From the NCBI RefSeq assembly GCF_030252345.1, contig NZ_CP126980.1:1077501-1141500 (forward strand): a stretch of DNA of 64,000 nucleotides, given 5' to 3'. Both the position numbers and the translations under genes were made by a program. The notes beneath the pieces were generated by a model. That model searched no databases, was not told the DNA's origin, and saw only the letters and a program-made list of their open reading frames with translations. This document shows positions 35,938-45,023 of the stretch, one piece after another (positions within the stretch are counted from its first letter, which is position 1; each line of letters opens with the position of its first letter). Origin of the DNA: Actinoplanes oblitus (GTDB taxonomy: Bacteria; Actinomycetota; Actinomycetes; Mycobacteriales; Micromonosporaceae).

Positions 35938-36014
35938 TCCCGGCCGGGCGCCGCGGTCTCGGGTGCGCGGTCGGCCGGATCGCCTCACGGCCGCCAGCAG
36001 ACCGTTTCGCCTCG

Positions 36015-36215
36015 TCAGCCGGTGATCAGCACCCGGTCCAGCGGGCTCAGGCAGACGACTGCCACCCGGCTGCAGTAATCGTCACACTCGGCGTCGTGCT
36101 GCTCCAGCCAGGCCGCGCCGGCCAGGGTCTCCCCGCACATCGCCGCGGTGTACTCGGCCGTCCGGACCGGGTCGGCCGGGCTGTCGAGGCTGACGGTGAG
36201 TTCGGTTCGCTCCAT
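36015..36215 (-). CDS. Small cysteine-containing protein, unknown
   Basis: This is a 66-residue acidic ORF with ATG 36215 preceded by GGGAG at a suitable distance. Four Cys (MCGET, AECDDYCSR, VVCLSP) could bind a metal. No family recognised. The codon bias fits a real gene, but such short frames occur by chance in this DNA. Confidence 0.5.
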   Translation of the reverse strand: MERTELTVSLDSPADPVRTAEYTAAMCGETLAGAAWLEQHDAECDDYCSRVAVVCLSPLDRVLITG

Positions 36216-36384
36216 CGCGGATCACTCCCGATCGTTCGTCGTCTGACGAGCCGCGCCGGGCCGGGCGGTCCGGCCGCCACCGGTCCCGGGCATCCCCGGC
36301 CGACGCGACTCATACCCGGATACGCCTACGTTCAGTAATCAGTTCACCGAGCGCGCAACACTGGCATCTCCGATACGGCCGGGG

Positions 36385-38178
36385 TCAGCGGACGAGGGCG
36401 AAGGCCAGCATCCCGGTCGCGGTGAAGTCGATGGACGGCTCGTTGGTGGCCGAGACCCGCATGTCGTCCACGTACTGCGCGTCCGGCCTGTCGAAATCCG
36501 GGTAGGACCCCGCCGAGCAGAGCGTCTCCGGCGTCGCCTGCTCCAGCGACTCCACCCGGTCGGCGGCGTTCGGCCCGTTCACCACACCGCCCGTCATCGG
36601 CACCCCGGTCAGCGTCCCGATCTGGTCGTGCGGGCACCTGGGGAAGTCCGTCCCCGCCCCGATCACCAGCGACACCCCCCAGCCGTTGCGGCCCAGTGCC
36701 GTCCCGCGCTGCGCGGTGGCGAACCCGGCGTACCGATCGTCACCGGTCATCCGCCGGTACAGGCCGGCCGCCGCCGCCCAGCCGAACTGCCGCGCCGTCC
36801 AGTCCGCCCCGCCGCTGCCGGACGTCGCGCCCATCGGGTCCGCGCCCGCCGCCTCGACCGCGCCGTCCAGCCGCTGCCGCAGGTCGGCGGCGAGCGAGGC
36901 GACCGGCGTCAGCCGGTACAGCTCGGCGTCGGCCAGCGCGGCGACGTCGTAGACGGTCAGCCCGTCGTCACCGCCACCGGCGTCGTCGGCCCAGCGCGTC
37001 GCCTGCCCGGTCCAGCCCGCGGTCCGCCCGTCGCCGAGCGCCGTCCCGGCCAGGGCCAGCTCGGTCGCGCCCAGCGCCAGGTCGTCGGCCCAGCTCTCCT
37101 CGGGGTAGAACGAGCGGGGCACGGTGGTGACCAGGTCACCGCCGGGATCGGTGTCCGCCCGGTCGAAGATCGCAGCCGCGGTGTCCAGATAGGACCGGGC
37201 CCGGTCCGGGTCGGTGCCGGCCTCCCGCTGGGCGGCCAGGGCGAACGCCGCGGCCACCCGCCCGGCCAGGTTCGGGCTGATCGGCTCGCCCGGCGCCGCC
37301 GCCCGGAACACCGGCCGGTACCGCTGGTAGTAGCGCCGGTCACCGGGGTGCACGGCGAGCTCGTCGTCCGCCTCGGGCAGCCGCCACGCGTCGTGGTCCC
37401 CGAGGAAGTGACCGTTTCCGGCCACCCCGACCTGGGTGTAGAGCACGCCGTCGCGGTACATCCGGCCGAGCCAGTCGAGACCGTGCCGGATCTCCGCGGC
37501 CAGGATCTCCGGCGCCGGGCCGTCGCGCTCGACGAGCTGCATGACGACCAGCGCGTACGCGGTGGTGTGGGTGAACTTCAGGTAGTCCCCGGCGTCGAAC
37601 CAGCCACCGCTCACGTCGGCCGTGACGCCCGTGGACTCCAGGGACGCGTCGTCGTCCGCCGGGGTGCGGTAGACCGTCGCGGCCCGGTCGTCCCGGTGCG
37701 CGGTGGAGCGCTGCCACGGCCCCTCGACCTGGTCGGGCCCGTCGCGGTGGGCCTGGAAGTAGTGCACCGCCCCGGTCACCAGCGGCGCGAAGAGCCGCTC
37801 CGCCGGGCCGATCCGGAACGGGGGTGAGACGGCGTGGAAGCGGTCGTCCAGGCGTACCCGAAAAGTCCCGGACCGGCGCAGACCGGTGAGATCCAGGGGG
37901 TTGATCGCGCGAAGGCGCGCATTCCAGGCGCCCCGGCTGGCGCCGGCGGTGACCGTGAGCACGGCGTCACCGTCCTCGTCGAGCACGGTGGCGGTCACCC
38001 CGGCGGCGTCCCCGGGGGCCAGCAGCATCGCGATCTTGGTTTCCCCGGTGGTCCAGCCGACCTGGTCGACGCGGATCAGGGCGGTGGGCAGCACCGGTCG
38101 CGGCGCGTCACAGGCGGTGATCAGCAGGACGAGCAGAAGAAACGACGGGCACCAGCGACGGAGGCTCACGAGGCGCAA
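36385..38178 (-). CDS. GH9 cellulase-like lipoprotein
   Basis: The protein has 597 residues. A lipobox LLITACD near residue 23 anchors it. Residues 35-125 form the cellulase N-terminal Ig-like domain (IRVDQVGWTTGETKIA). The GH9 (alpha/alpha)6 barrel follows, with catalytic aspartates in GGWFDAGDYLKF (about 192-203) and the acid Glu in NEPSIDFTATG near residue 580. The QYVDDMRVSATNE ending is typical. It probably cuts cello-oligosaccharides or xyloglucan at the cell surface, complementing the secreted GH12 enzyme. Bases 37654-37707 are duplicated upstream of the GH12 gene. Confidence 0.9.
   Translation of the reverse strand: MRLVSLRRWCPSFLLLVLLITACDAPRPVLPTALIRVDQVGWTTGETKIAMLLAPGDAAGVTATVLDEDGDAVLTVTAGASRGAWNARLRAINPLDLTGLRRSGTFRVRLDDRFHAVSPPFRIGPAERLFAPLVTGAVHYFQAHRDGPDQVEGPWQRSTAHRDDRAATVYRTPADDDASLESTGVTADVSGGWFDAGDYLKFTHTTAYALVVMQLVERDGPAPEILAAEIRHGLDWLGRMYRDGVLYTQVGVAGNGHFLGDHDAWRLPEADDELAVHPGDRRYYQRYRPVFRAAAPGEPISPNLAGRVAAAFALAAQREAGTDPDRARSYLDTAAAIFDRADTDPGGDLVTTVPRSFYPEESWADDLALGATELALAGTALGDGRTAGWTGQATRWADDAGGGDDGLTVYDVAALADAELYRLTPVASLAADLRQRLDGAVEAAGADPMGATSGSGGADWTARQFGWAAAAGLYRRMTGDDRYAGFATAQRGTALGRNGWGVSLVIGAGTDFPRCPHDQIGTLTGVPMTGGVVNGPNAADRVESLEQATPETLCSAGSYPDFDRPDAQYVDDMRVSATNEPSIDFTATGMLAFALVR
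37654..37707. repeat. 54-bp exact duplicate (copy within GH9)
   Basis: These bases are identical to 27934-27987. Here they encode about residues 158-175 of the GH9 protein (TAHRDDRAATVYRTPAD), so this is the likely original copy. Confidence 0.97.
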
Positions 38179-38281
38179 GCCTCACCGAGTCCACGATCAC
38201 CCGGGCGCACCCGTTGTGCGGCAAAGATCTGACAGTTGTCGGTGAGCGGGCCGCCGCGGGTGTGGACGTATCGTCGGCGCC

Positions 38282-38911
38282 ATGACCCGCGTCCTGCTGA
38301 TCTCGGGAAGCACGCGCGACGGATCGTTGCACAGCGCCGCGCTGCGCACCGCCGCCCGGTTCGCCCCGCCCGGTCTCGACGTCACGCTCTATCCCGGTCT
38401 GGCCGGGCTGCCGGCGTTCGTGCCGGGGCTGACCCCGCCGCCGGCCCCGGTCGCCCAGCTGCGCCGCCTGGTGGCCGCCGCGGACGCGCTGCTGTTCAGC
38501 ACGCCGGAATACGCCGGCGGCCTGCCCGGCAGCCTGAAGAACCTGCTCGACTGGCTGGTCGACGGCGGCGAGCTGACCGGCCGGGCCGCCGCCTGGCTGT
38601 CGGTGGTCGAGCCCGGCCGCGACGAGGGCGCCCGGGCCGGGCTGGAGTCGGTGCTCGAGCACGGCGGCGCGCGCCTGCTGCGGCCGGCCTGCGTCCGCCT
38701 CCCGCTGGACATCCGCACCGTCGACGAGCAGGGCCTGATCGACGACCCACGGCTGCTCACCGCGCTGCGGGACATGCTGCAGGCCCTGGTCCGGGCGCCG
38801 GCCGAGCGTCGGCCGGAGCCGTCCTGGCAGGTCCAGTCCAGCCTTTACCCGGTGGTCAGCCCGGCCGGCATGCCGCGGTTCGGCGGCACCCCGTTCCGAT
38901 CAGCTCAATGA
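38282..38911 (+). CDS. NADPH-dependent FMN reductase family protein
   Basis: The protein (209 aa) has a flavodoxin-like fold with the FMN phosphate loop ISGSTRDGSLHSA at residues 8-20 and the signature LLFSTPEYAGGLPGSLKNLLDWLVDG (the PEYNGSIPGVLKNAIDW motif). It should reduce FMN or quinones and similar substrates with NADPH. The end overlaps the convergent sulfatase by 12 bases. It is divergent from the GH9 gene. Confidence 0.9.
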   Translation: MTRVLLISGSTRDGSLHSAALRTAARFAPPGLDVTLYPGLAGLPAFVPGLTPPPAPVAQLRRLVAAADALLFSTPEYAGGLPGSLKNLLDWLVDGGELTGRAAAWLSVVEPGRDEGARAGLESVLEHGGARLLRPACVRLPLDIRTVDEQGLIDDPRLLTALRDMLQALVRAPAERRPEPSWQVQSSLYPVVSPAGMPRFGGTPFRSAQ

Positions 38912-40429
38912 GCGCCCGGCGGTCCAGCACGCCGCCTGCCCCTTGCACGCGGTCATCGTGACCACCGCGGCGTGCAGCTCGGCCAGCCGCTGTGGGGTGA
39001 GCGTGCCGACGATGTTGTTGAGCATCTGCGGATCCCGGCTCCGCTCGTAGTACTCCTTCGAGCCGTCCGCGTACTCGACGTAGGTGAACGTCTTGGTGCG
39101 CAGCGCGTTGTACGCCGGTGGGATGTTGGCGCTGTCCTTCTCGAAGTCCGGGTCGCCCGGGTCGGTGGCCGGATCCCGGTGCTCGACCAGCGCGGTGGAC
39201 CGCCAGGCCGGGTCGCCGGCGCCGGTGAGCAGCGGCACGAAGCTGTGCCCGTCCACCCCGTCGGCGGGCGTCTTCGCCCCGGCCAGCTCGCCGAAGGTGG
39301 GCCGCAGGTCGACGTTCTCCACCACCTCGTCGACCGTCTGACCGGCCTTGACCTGGGGCCCGGCGACGATCAGCGGCACGTTCACGTCGGTGTCGAAGGC
39401 GGTCTGCTTGCCGGAGGTCAGCCGGTACTCACCCATGTGGTAGCCGTTGTCCGAATTGAACACCACGATGGTGTTGTCCGCGACGCCGGCCGCCGCCAGC
39501 GTGGCCCGCAGCGAGGCGAGCATCCGGTCGACCGACTGCACGGCCCGCACCCGCAGCCGGAACTCCTGGTCCAGGGTCTGCCGCTGCTCCTTGGTCAGCG
39601 GCGCGTGGCGGGACAGCCAGTGCGGGGCGTTGACCGGGACCCGGTCGTACGCCCCGGTCCGGGGAGCCTGCGCGGTCAGGTACTTGCCGGTGTCCTGCGC
39701 CGCCGGGGTGTACGGCGCGTGCGGCGAGTACGTGGCCAGCTCGACCAGGAACGGCTTGCCGCTCGCCGCCGAGCTGGTGATGAAGTTCGCCGCCTTCGCC
39801 GAGATCACGTCGGTCAGGTAGTCCCGCGGCCCGTGCCCGTACCGCTTGACCACGCCGTTCTCGTTCAGCGCGTAGTCGTAGTTCTGGTACGCGTTGCCGC
39901 CGGCGTACCACTCGTCCCAGCCCGGCGGCACGTACGGCTTGCCGGTGTACCGCACGTCCTTGGGCTGGTACTCGTTGAGGTACTTGCCGAGGAAGGCGGT
40001 GCGGTACCCGGCCTCGCGCAGGTCGGTGGCGAAGGTCGACGTCTCCTCGCCGCGGCTGTGGAAGAGCTGGAACCCGCCGTCCGAGCCGTGGTTCTTGAAG
40101 ATCCCGGTGTTGTGCGGGTACTGCCCCTTGAAGATCGACGCGCGGGACGGGCAGCACAGCGAGTCGGTCACCGTGTAGTTGGTGAACGTGGTGCCCGCCT
40201 TCTGCAGGGCGAGCACCGCCGGCATGTACGGCACCAGGTTTTTCGACAGGTCGTCGGTGAGCACGAAGACGATGTTCGGCCGCTTGGCGGTCACCGCCTC
40301 GGTGGTCGGGGCGGGCGGCGCCAGCGCGTCGGCGAGACCACCCCGGCGGGAGCCCGTGCAGCCGGCCGCCGTCGCGAGCAGGGAGACGGCGAGGACGGCA
40401 CAGAGGGCACGGCGTAGGCGAGGAATCAT
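38900..40429 (-). CDS. Secreted type I sulfatase, lipoprotein
   Basis: The protein has 509 residues with lipobox ATAAGC24. The sulfatase domain starts at PNIVFVLTDDL (metal ligands Asp59/Asp60). The formylglycine motif C-x-P-S-R is Cys92-Cys93-Pro-Ser-Arg, so Cys92 must be oxidised by a formylglycine-generating enzyme encoded elsewhere. FLGKYLNEY, YSPHAPY and VFNSDNGYHMGEYR complete the site. It resembles N-acetylglucosamine-6-sulfatases and heparan/choline-type enzymes; the substrate is unproved. A small Cys-rich ORF starts divergently 150 bases away. Confidence 0.92.
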   Translation of the reverse strand: MIPRLRRALCAVLAVSLLATAAGCTGSRRGGLADALAPPAPTTEAVTAKRPNIVFVLTDDLSKNLVPYMPAVLALQKAGTTFTNYTVTDSLCCPSRASIFKGQYPHNTGIFKNHGSDGGFQLFHSRGEETSTFATDLREAGYRTAFLGKYLNEYQPKDVRYTGKPYVPPGWDEWYAGGNAYQNYDYALNENGVVKRYGHGPRDYLTDVISAKAANFITSSAASGKPFLVELATYSPHAPYTPAAQDTGKYLTAQAPRTGAYDRVPVNAPHWLSRHAPLTKEQRQTLDQEFRLRVRAVQSVDRMLASLRATLAAAGVADNTIVVFNSDNGYHMGEYRLTSGKQTAFDTDVNVPLIVAGPQVKAGQTVDEVVENVDLRPTFGELAGAKTPADGVDGHSFVPLLTGAGDPAWRSTALVEHRDPATDPGDPDFEKDSANIPPAYNALRTKTFTYVEYADGSKEYYERSRDPQMLNNIVGTLTPQRLAELHAAVVTMTACKGQAACWTAGRSLS

Positions 40430-40579
40430 GGTGCTGCGGATGCTCCGTCCGGCGAGGTGGTGACAGCCAGGTTAGCCTCCGCTGAGATGATCTTTAAAAG
40501 AACCTCAAGTGGCCGGGTAAATCGATCCTGGTGACACATAGTGGATACCCAAGCCCTGCCCGGAAGGGGAATCATCACC

Positions 40580-40720
40580 GTGGCCAGCGCAGATCCGCTG
40601 CATCCCCGTATCGTTGCGGTCACCAACTGTCATTGCTGCCGGCCGGAGCGCCCGGTCCGCGCGATGCCTCGCCGGCCGCGCCTGCCGGTCCGCCCGCCCC
40701 GCTCCCCGCGCCGGGTCTAG
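40580..40720 (+). CDS. Candidate small Cys/Arg-rich peptide
   Basis: This 46-codon ORF begins GTG 40580, nine bases after GGAAGGGGA. It has a Cys cluster TNCHCCRPE at residues 15-23, then a Pro/Arg-rich tail. It is divergent from the sulfatase and its stop overlaps the convergent response regulator by four bases. The Cys cluster followed by a translatable tail resembles cysteine-responsive leaders, but no sulfur gene lies downstream on this strand. It may be chance. Confidence 0.35.
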   Translation: MASADPLHPRIVAVTNCHCCRPERPVRAMPRRPRLPVRPPRSPRRV

Positions 40721-41367
40721 GCCGACAGGCCGTGCTGGTAGGCGTATCGCACGGCCTGCGCCCGATCCCGCACCCCGGCCTTGGCGAACAACCGGTTGAT
40801 GTGTGATTTCACTGTCACCTCGGTGACGTGGAGCCGCCGCGCGATCTCCCGGTTGGACAGGCCGCCGGCGATCAGCCGCAGCACCTCGGCCTCCCGGGCG
40901 GTCAGCCCGTCGGGCAGCTCCCGCGCCGCGGCCGGAGCCGGGGCGTCACCGGCCGCCGCGGCCAGCAGGCGCTGCTGCACCAGCGGGTCGAGCACCGCCT
41001 GCCCGATCGCCGCGGCCCGCACCGCCTGGGCGATCTGCACCCGGCCGGCGTCCTTGGTCAGATAGCCGACCGCGCCGGCGCGCAGCGCCCCGAGGATGTG
41101 CTCGTCGTCGGCGAACGTGGTCAGCACCACCACCCGGGTCGCCGGGAACCGCGCCTTGATCAGCGCGGTGGCCGCCACCCCGTCCCGGCGGGGCATCCGC
41201 AGGTCCATCAGCGCCACGTCCGGCCGCTCCCGGCCGACCAGCTCCACCGCCTGGTCACCGTCGGCCGCCTCGCCGACCACCTCGACGTCGTCGAGCAGGC
41301 TCAGCATCAGGGCCAGTCCCTCGCGGACCGCCGTCTGGTCGTCGGCCACCACCACGCGGATGCTCAC
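40717..41367 (-). CDS. NarL/LuxR-family response regulator
   Basis: The protein has 216 residues. The receiver domain (1-120) has phosphoacceptor Asp55 in VALMDLRMP, acidic pair ADD near residue 9, and Lys in YLTKDAG. The LuxR helix-turn-helix (about 150-212) has LTAREAEVLRLIAGGLSNREIARRLHVTEVTVKSHINRLF. GTG 41367 shares GTGA with the stop of the kinase gene, so the pair is coupled. Targets are unknown. Confidence 0.95.
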   Translation of the reverse strand: MSIRVVVADDQTAVREGLALMLSLLDDVEVVGEAADGDQAVELVGRERPDVALMDLRMPRRDGVAATALIKARFPATRVVVLTTFADDEHILGALRAGAVGYLTKDAGRVQIAQAVRAAAIGQAVLDPLVQQRLLAAAAGDAPAPAAARELPDGLTAREAEVLRLIAGGLSNREIARRLHVTEVTVKSHINRLFAKAGVRDRAQAVRYAYQHGLSA

Positions 41368-42494
41368 CCCGGCATCCTGACATCCACGAGCCAGCCGTCG
41401 CGGTCCGGACCGGCCTGCGCGGTGCCGCCGGCCAGCTCGGCCCGCTCGCGCAGCCCGATCAGGCCGTACCCGCTGGACAGGCCGGTGACCGGGGGACCGG
41501 CCGGGCCGTGGTTGCGGACCCGCAGCACGACCGCGTCCGGCTCGAACGCCAGCCGGGTCTCGACAGCGCTGCCCGGCGCGTGCTTGCGCACATTGGACAG
41601 CGCCTCCTGGGCGGCCCGGAAGAGCGCCAGCCCGGTCTCGGCGTCCAGTTCCCGCGGCTCGCCGTCGACGGTGAACGTGGCCGGCGCGTCCAGGTCCCGC
41701 CCGTAACCGCGGGTCAGCTCGCCGACCAGCTCCGGAACCGGCAGCGGGTCGCCGCGCAGCGCGCTCACCGCCCGGCGGGTCTCGGTCAGGCCGTCCCGGG
41801 CCAGCGTTCCGGCCCGGTCGACCAGCACCGCGGCCTCCGCCGTCCGGTCCCGCTCGAGCAGCGCGGCCGCGGTCTCCAGCTGCACCGACAGCGCCGACAG
41901 CGAATGCGCCAGCACGTCGTGGATCTCCCGGGCCAGCCGGGCCCGCTCGGCCAGCATGGCGGCCAGCGCCTGCTCGTCGGCGAGCAGCCGCTCCTGCTCG
42001 GCGGCCGCCGTCCGCTGCCGGCGCAGCACCACCAGCAGCGTGACCACGCCGGTGATGCCGCACCAGATCGCGATGGTGGCCACCGGCACGTCCCGCGCGG
42101 CCAGCGCCACGGTCAGGGCGAGCAGCCCGATGCCGGCCAGCACCCCGGTGGTCACCAGGTCGAGCACGGCGGCGCAGCTGGCGAGCGCGAGGATCAGGTA
42201 GATCGGGGCGATGCCGGGACCGGCGACGGCGATCAGCCACAGCCCGGCCGCCATCGTGACGCACGCGGCCATCAGGTGCCGGCGGGGCGGCAGGATCCGC
42301 AGCGCCAGCAGGGTCCCGCCCAGCCCGGCCAGCGCCACACCGGTCAGCAGCCGGACGCCGGGCCGGTTGTCCTGGAGGATCCCCACCGTGACGAAGACCA
42401 GGAGGATCAGGTTGCGGACCCGGCGCCAGAGGGGCAGCAGCCGTTGCCGGTCGAGGGTGAGCACGGGCCCAGTCTGCCGAACCGCCGGAGTCAT
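41364..42494 (-). CDS. HisKA_3-type sensor histidine kinase
   Basis: The protein has about 376 residues. Five or six membrane helices (about 15-160) with no large sensor domain precede the dimerisation helix with the phosphorylated His (ARLAREIHDVLAHSLSAL). The ATPase domain has ALSNVRKHA (N box) and SGYGLIGLRERAELAGG. This is the NarL-pair type sensing through the membrane, like DesK or LiaS. ATG 42494 is six bases after the previous stop; GTG 42464 (VLTLDRQRL) is an alternative start. Confidence 0.92.
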   Translation of the reverse strand: MTPAVRQTGPVLTLDRQRLLPLWRRVRNLILLVFVTVGILQDNRPGVRLLTGVALAGLGGTLLALRILPPRRHLMAACVTMAAGLWLIAVAGPGIAPIYLILALASCAAVLDLVTTGVLAGIGLLALTVALAARDVPVATIAIWCGITGVVTLLVVLRRQRTAAAEQERLLADEQALAAMLAERARLAREIHDVLAHSLSALSVQLETAAALLERDRTAEAAVLVDRAGTLARDGLTETRRAVSALRGDPLPVPELVGELTRGYGRDLDAPATFTVDGEPRELDAETGLALFRAAQEALSNVRKHAPGSAVETRLAFEPDAVVLRVRNHGPAGPPVTGLSSGYGLIGLRERAELAGGTAQAGPDRDGWLVDVRMPG

Positions 42495-42499
42495 CGGGA

Positions 42500-42997
42500 T
42501 CAGCGAGTCGCGGCGACCCGGGACCGGCGCGGTGCGAACGGGACGCCGGTGGCCATCGCCCGCGGGCCGACCACCGCTGCCTCGCCGAGGAAGCTGAGAC
42601 CGAGGGCGAGCAGCAGCGACGCGGTGAGCACGCCACGGTCGGCGCCGAGCGCGACAGCGGCGGCCGCCTGGCCGAAGCGCAGTGCGATCAGGCCGGCCCA
42701 GACGGCGATGGTGACCGGCGTGTAGCGGTACCAGACGTGGCCGTCCCGGACGAAGAGCCGCACGGTCCGCCCGCGCAGCAGGCCGCCGCCGACGGCGGTC
42801 AGGCCGCAGAGCGCCAGGGCGGTGAGGTTGGCGGTGGAGTGGGCGAAGCCGGTCTGGGCGACCACGAAGCCGCCGTACACGCTGAGCGCCAGCGGCAGCA
42901 CGATCAGGCGACGCGAGGTGAGCGGCTCGCCGAGGTACCGGCGGACCATGGCGTAGGTGAGAGCGACGACGACCAGCAGCGCGGTGAGGATTTCCAT
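42500..42997 (-). CDS. Four-to-five-helix membrane protein
   Basis: The protein (165 aa) begins MEILTALLVVVALTYAMVRRYLGEPLTSRR, with helices at about 4-17, 33-50, 55-72, 97-115 and 122-145. It resembles CcdC/DUF1453-like proteins in size and opening motif, but I am not sure. It lies immediately upstream of the kinase gene, so it may be the sensory or signalling partner of that two-component system. Confidence 0.65.
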   Translation of the reverse strand: MEILTALLVVVALTYAMVRRYLGEPLTSRRLIVLPLALSVYGGFVVAQTGFAHSTANLTALALCGLTAVGGGLLRGRTVRLFVRDGHVWYRYTPVTIAVWAGLIALRFGQAAAAVALGADRGVLTASLLLALGLSFLGEAAVVGPRAMATGVPFAPRRSRVAATR

Positions 42998-43112
42998 GCC
43001 CTGAAGGTAGGTATCGAGCCGGGTGGAACGCCGCCACCCACGGGTGGAGGCCCGGGTGGAAATCCCGCCGGTATCGTCGGCAGTCGATACCGGTGAATCG
43101 GGGAGGAAAGTG

Positions 43113-44357
43113 ATGACGCAGGAGATCGTCGACCTGGGTGATCCGGCGTTTCAGGCCGATCCGCATCCGGCCTACGCGGACTGGCGCCGGACCGGCCCGG
43201 TGCGCCGCGCCGTGCTGCCGTCCGGGCTGAACGCCTGGCTGATCACCCGCTACGAGGACGCGCGGCGGGCGCTGACCGACCCGCGGCTGTCGAAACGGGC
43301 GTACCCGATGGGGTCCGGGGAGGCGAGCGGTGGTTCCCGGACGGCCGGCGCGGCACCGGCCGCCGACATGGCGCCGGGCATCGGCGCCGCGATCTCCCGG
43401 CACATGCTCGCCGTCGACCCGCCGGACCACACCCGGCTGCGCCGCCTGGTCTCGGCCGCCTTCACCGGCCGCCGGATCGAGGCGCTGCGCCCCCGCATCG
43501 AGCAGATCGCCACCGAGCTGCTGGACGCGCTCGACGGGCGGGACCGGGCCGATCTGATCGACGTGTTCGCCTTCCCGCTGCCCATCCAGGTGATCTGCGA
43601 GCTGCTCGGCGTACCGGCCGAGGACCGCGACGACTTCCGCGAGTGGTCGAACGCGGTGGTGGCCGGTTCGCAGGCCGGCCCGCGGCTGGCGCCGGCCATC
43701 GAGGCCATGGTCAAGTACATCCACGAGCTGCTCGCCGAGCGGCGCGCCCGGCCCGGCGACGACCTGCTCTCCGGACTGATCCAGGTGCGCGACGCGGAGG
43801 ACCGGCTGACCGAGGAGGAACTCTCCTCGATGGTCTTCCTGCTGCTGGTGGCCGGCCACGAGACCACCGTCAACCTGATCGGCAACGGGATCTATCTGCT
43901 GCTGCGGGAGCGGGCCGCCGGCGGCGACACGGCATGGGACCGCCTGCGTGCGGACCGCGGGCTGCTGCCGGGCGCGATCGAGGAGTTCCTCCGGTACGAG
44001 GGTCCCGTCGAAACCGCGACGTTCCGGATCACCACCGAGGACGTGACGATCGGCGGCGTCACCATCCCGGCCGGTGACCCGGTGGTGGTCTCGCTGCTGT
44101 CCGCGAACCGGGACACCGACCAGTACCCGGACGCCGACGAGCTGCGCCTGGACCGGCCTCCCTCGCACCACCTGGCGTTCGGCCACGGCATCCACTACTG
44201 CCTGGGCGCCCCGCTGGCCCGGCTGGAGGCGCAGATCGCCTTCACCGCGCTGCTCGACAGGTACCCGGACCTGCGCCTCGACGTCCCGGCCGAGGACCTG
44301 CGCTGGCGGCCCGGCCTGCTGCTGCGCGGCCTCGACGGCCTGCCGGTGCGGTGGTGA
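43113..44357 (+). CDS. Cytochrome P450 (CYP107-like)
   Basis: The protein has 414 residues. The heme-binding motif FGHGIHYCLGAPLARLE holds the axial Cys363. The I-helix oxygen-activation motif is VAGHETT; the K-helix E-x-x-R is in EEFLRYEGPV. The DPPDHTRLRRLV C-helix is typical of bacterial soluble P450s. ATG 43113 (or GTG 43110) follows GGGAGGAAAG. No ferredoxin, reductase or biosynthetic genes adjoin it, so substrate and redox partner are unknown. Confidence 0.95.
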   Translation: MTQEIVDLGDPAFQADPHPAYADWRRTGPVRRAVLPSGLNAWLITRYEDARRALTDPRLSKRAYPMGSGEASGGSRTAGAAPAADMAPGIGAAISRHMLAVDPPDHTRLRRLVSAAFTGRRIEALRPRIEQIATELLDALDGRDRADLIDVFAFPLPIQVICELLGVPAEDRDDFREWSNAVVAGSQAGPRLAPAIEAMVKYIHELLAERRARPGDDLLSGLIQVRDAEDRLTEEELSSMVFLLLVAGHETTVNLIGNGIYLLLRERAAGGDTAWDRLRADRGLLPGAIEEFLRYEGPVETATFRITTEDVTIGGVTIPAGDPVVVSLLSANRDTDQYPDADELRLDRPPSHHLAFGHGIHYCLGAPLARLEAQIAFTALLDRYPDLRLDVPAEDLRWRPGLLLRGLDGLPVRW

Positions 44358-44401
44358 GGGCCGGACAGCGGAAACTTGCGGCGGCCGGGTGAACTGGCAA
44401 G

Positions 44402-45022
44402 ATGTCGGCCGTGTCCGACATGCAGGAGCCTCGCCCGTCCGCGCCGCACTGGCCGACGGCCGTGTTGCCGACCGTGCCGCAGCGGGACGAGTACACGGCC
44501 GGCCGGCGCCGTCGCTGGATCGTGCTCGGCGCGGCCGGCGCCTTCCTGGCGCTCGCCATCGGTTACTGGGCGGTCTCCGGGCCGGACGACGACACCCCGG
44601 CGGCCGCCACGGTGACCTCCGAGGCGCCGCTGCAGCAGCTCACCGCGCCGCCGACGATCGAGGCCACCACCGACGCGGCCCCGGCGACCGCCCCGACCGG
44701 CACGCCGAGCGGCAAGCCGACCACCGAGCCGGTCGTGCGGGTCCGGCCCGGCGTGCTGCTGCAGCGGATGCAGCGCGAGCTCGGCCTGCTGGTCCGGCGC
44801 GGGCAGCTGGAACGGGACGACGCCGGGGCACTGGCCAAGCGGCTGCGCAAGGTCGCCGAGTCGCTGCGCAAGCAGGACCGGGAGAAGGCCGCCGGGCGCC
44901 TCCGGGACTTCGCCGAGAAGCTGGTCGACCTGCGCGACGACGGCGACATCAGCCAGGACGGGTTCACCGCCCTGGCCAACGCCGCCGCGCAACTCGGCGC
45001 CCAGCTCCCGCGGGAGGACTGA
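44402..45022 (+). CDS. Membrane-anchored helical protein, unknown
   Basis: The protein has 206 residues: a cytoplasmic N-terminus of about 38 residues, one membrane helix (39-59), a Thr/Ala/Pro linker (60-112) and a charged coiled-coil-like domain (116-200, LLQRMQRELGLLVRRGQLE, EKAAGRLRDFAEKL). It resembles periplasmic helical FIVAR-type domains. It ends one base before the convergent ATPase gene. Function unknown; ATG 44402 or GTG 44411 may be the start. Confidence 0.65.
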   Translation: MSAVSDMQEPRPSAPHWPTAVLPTVPQRDEYTAGRRRRWIVLGAAGAFLALAIGYWAVSGPDDDTPAAATVTSEAPLQQLTAPPTIEATTDAAPATAPTGTPSGKPTTEPVVRVRPGVLLQRMQRELGLLVRRGQLERDDAGALAKRLRKVAESLRKQDREKAAGRLRDFAEKLVDLRDDGDISQDGFTALANAAAQLGAQLPRED

Positions 45023-45023
45023 G

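Noticed and set aside
40426..40626. Minus-strand 66-codon frame upstream of the sulfatase
   Set aside because: It overlaps the sulfatase promoter region and has no convincing ribosome binding site or conserved motif.
42500..44195. Extending the histidine kinase to the full upstream open frame
   Set aside because: That would run antisense through the P450 and over the membrane gene. The kinase homology begins near 42494.
43113..44357. P450 as part of a secondary-metabolite cluster
   Set aside because: No polyketide synthase, NRPS, terpene synthase or redox partner genes are nearby.
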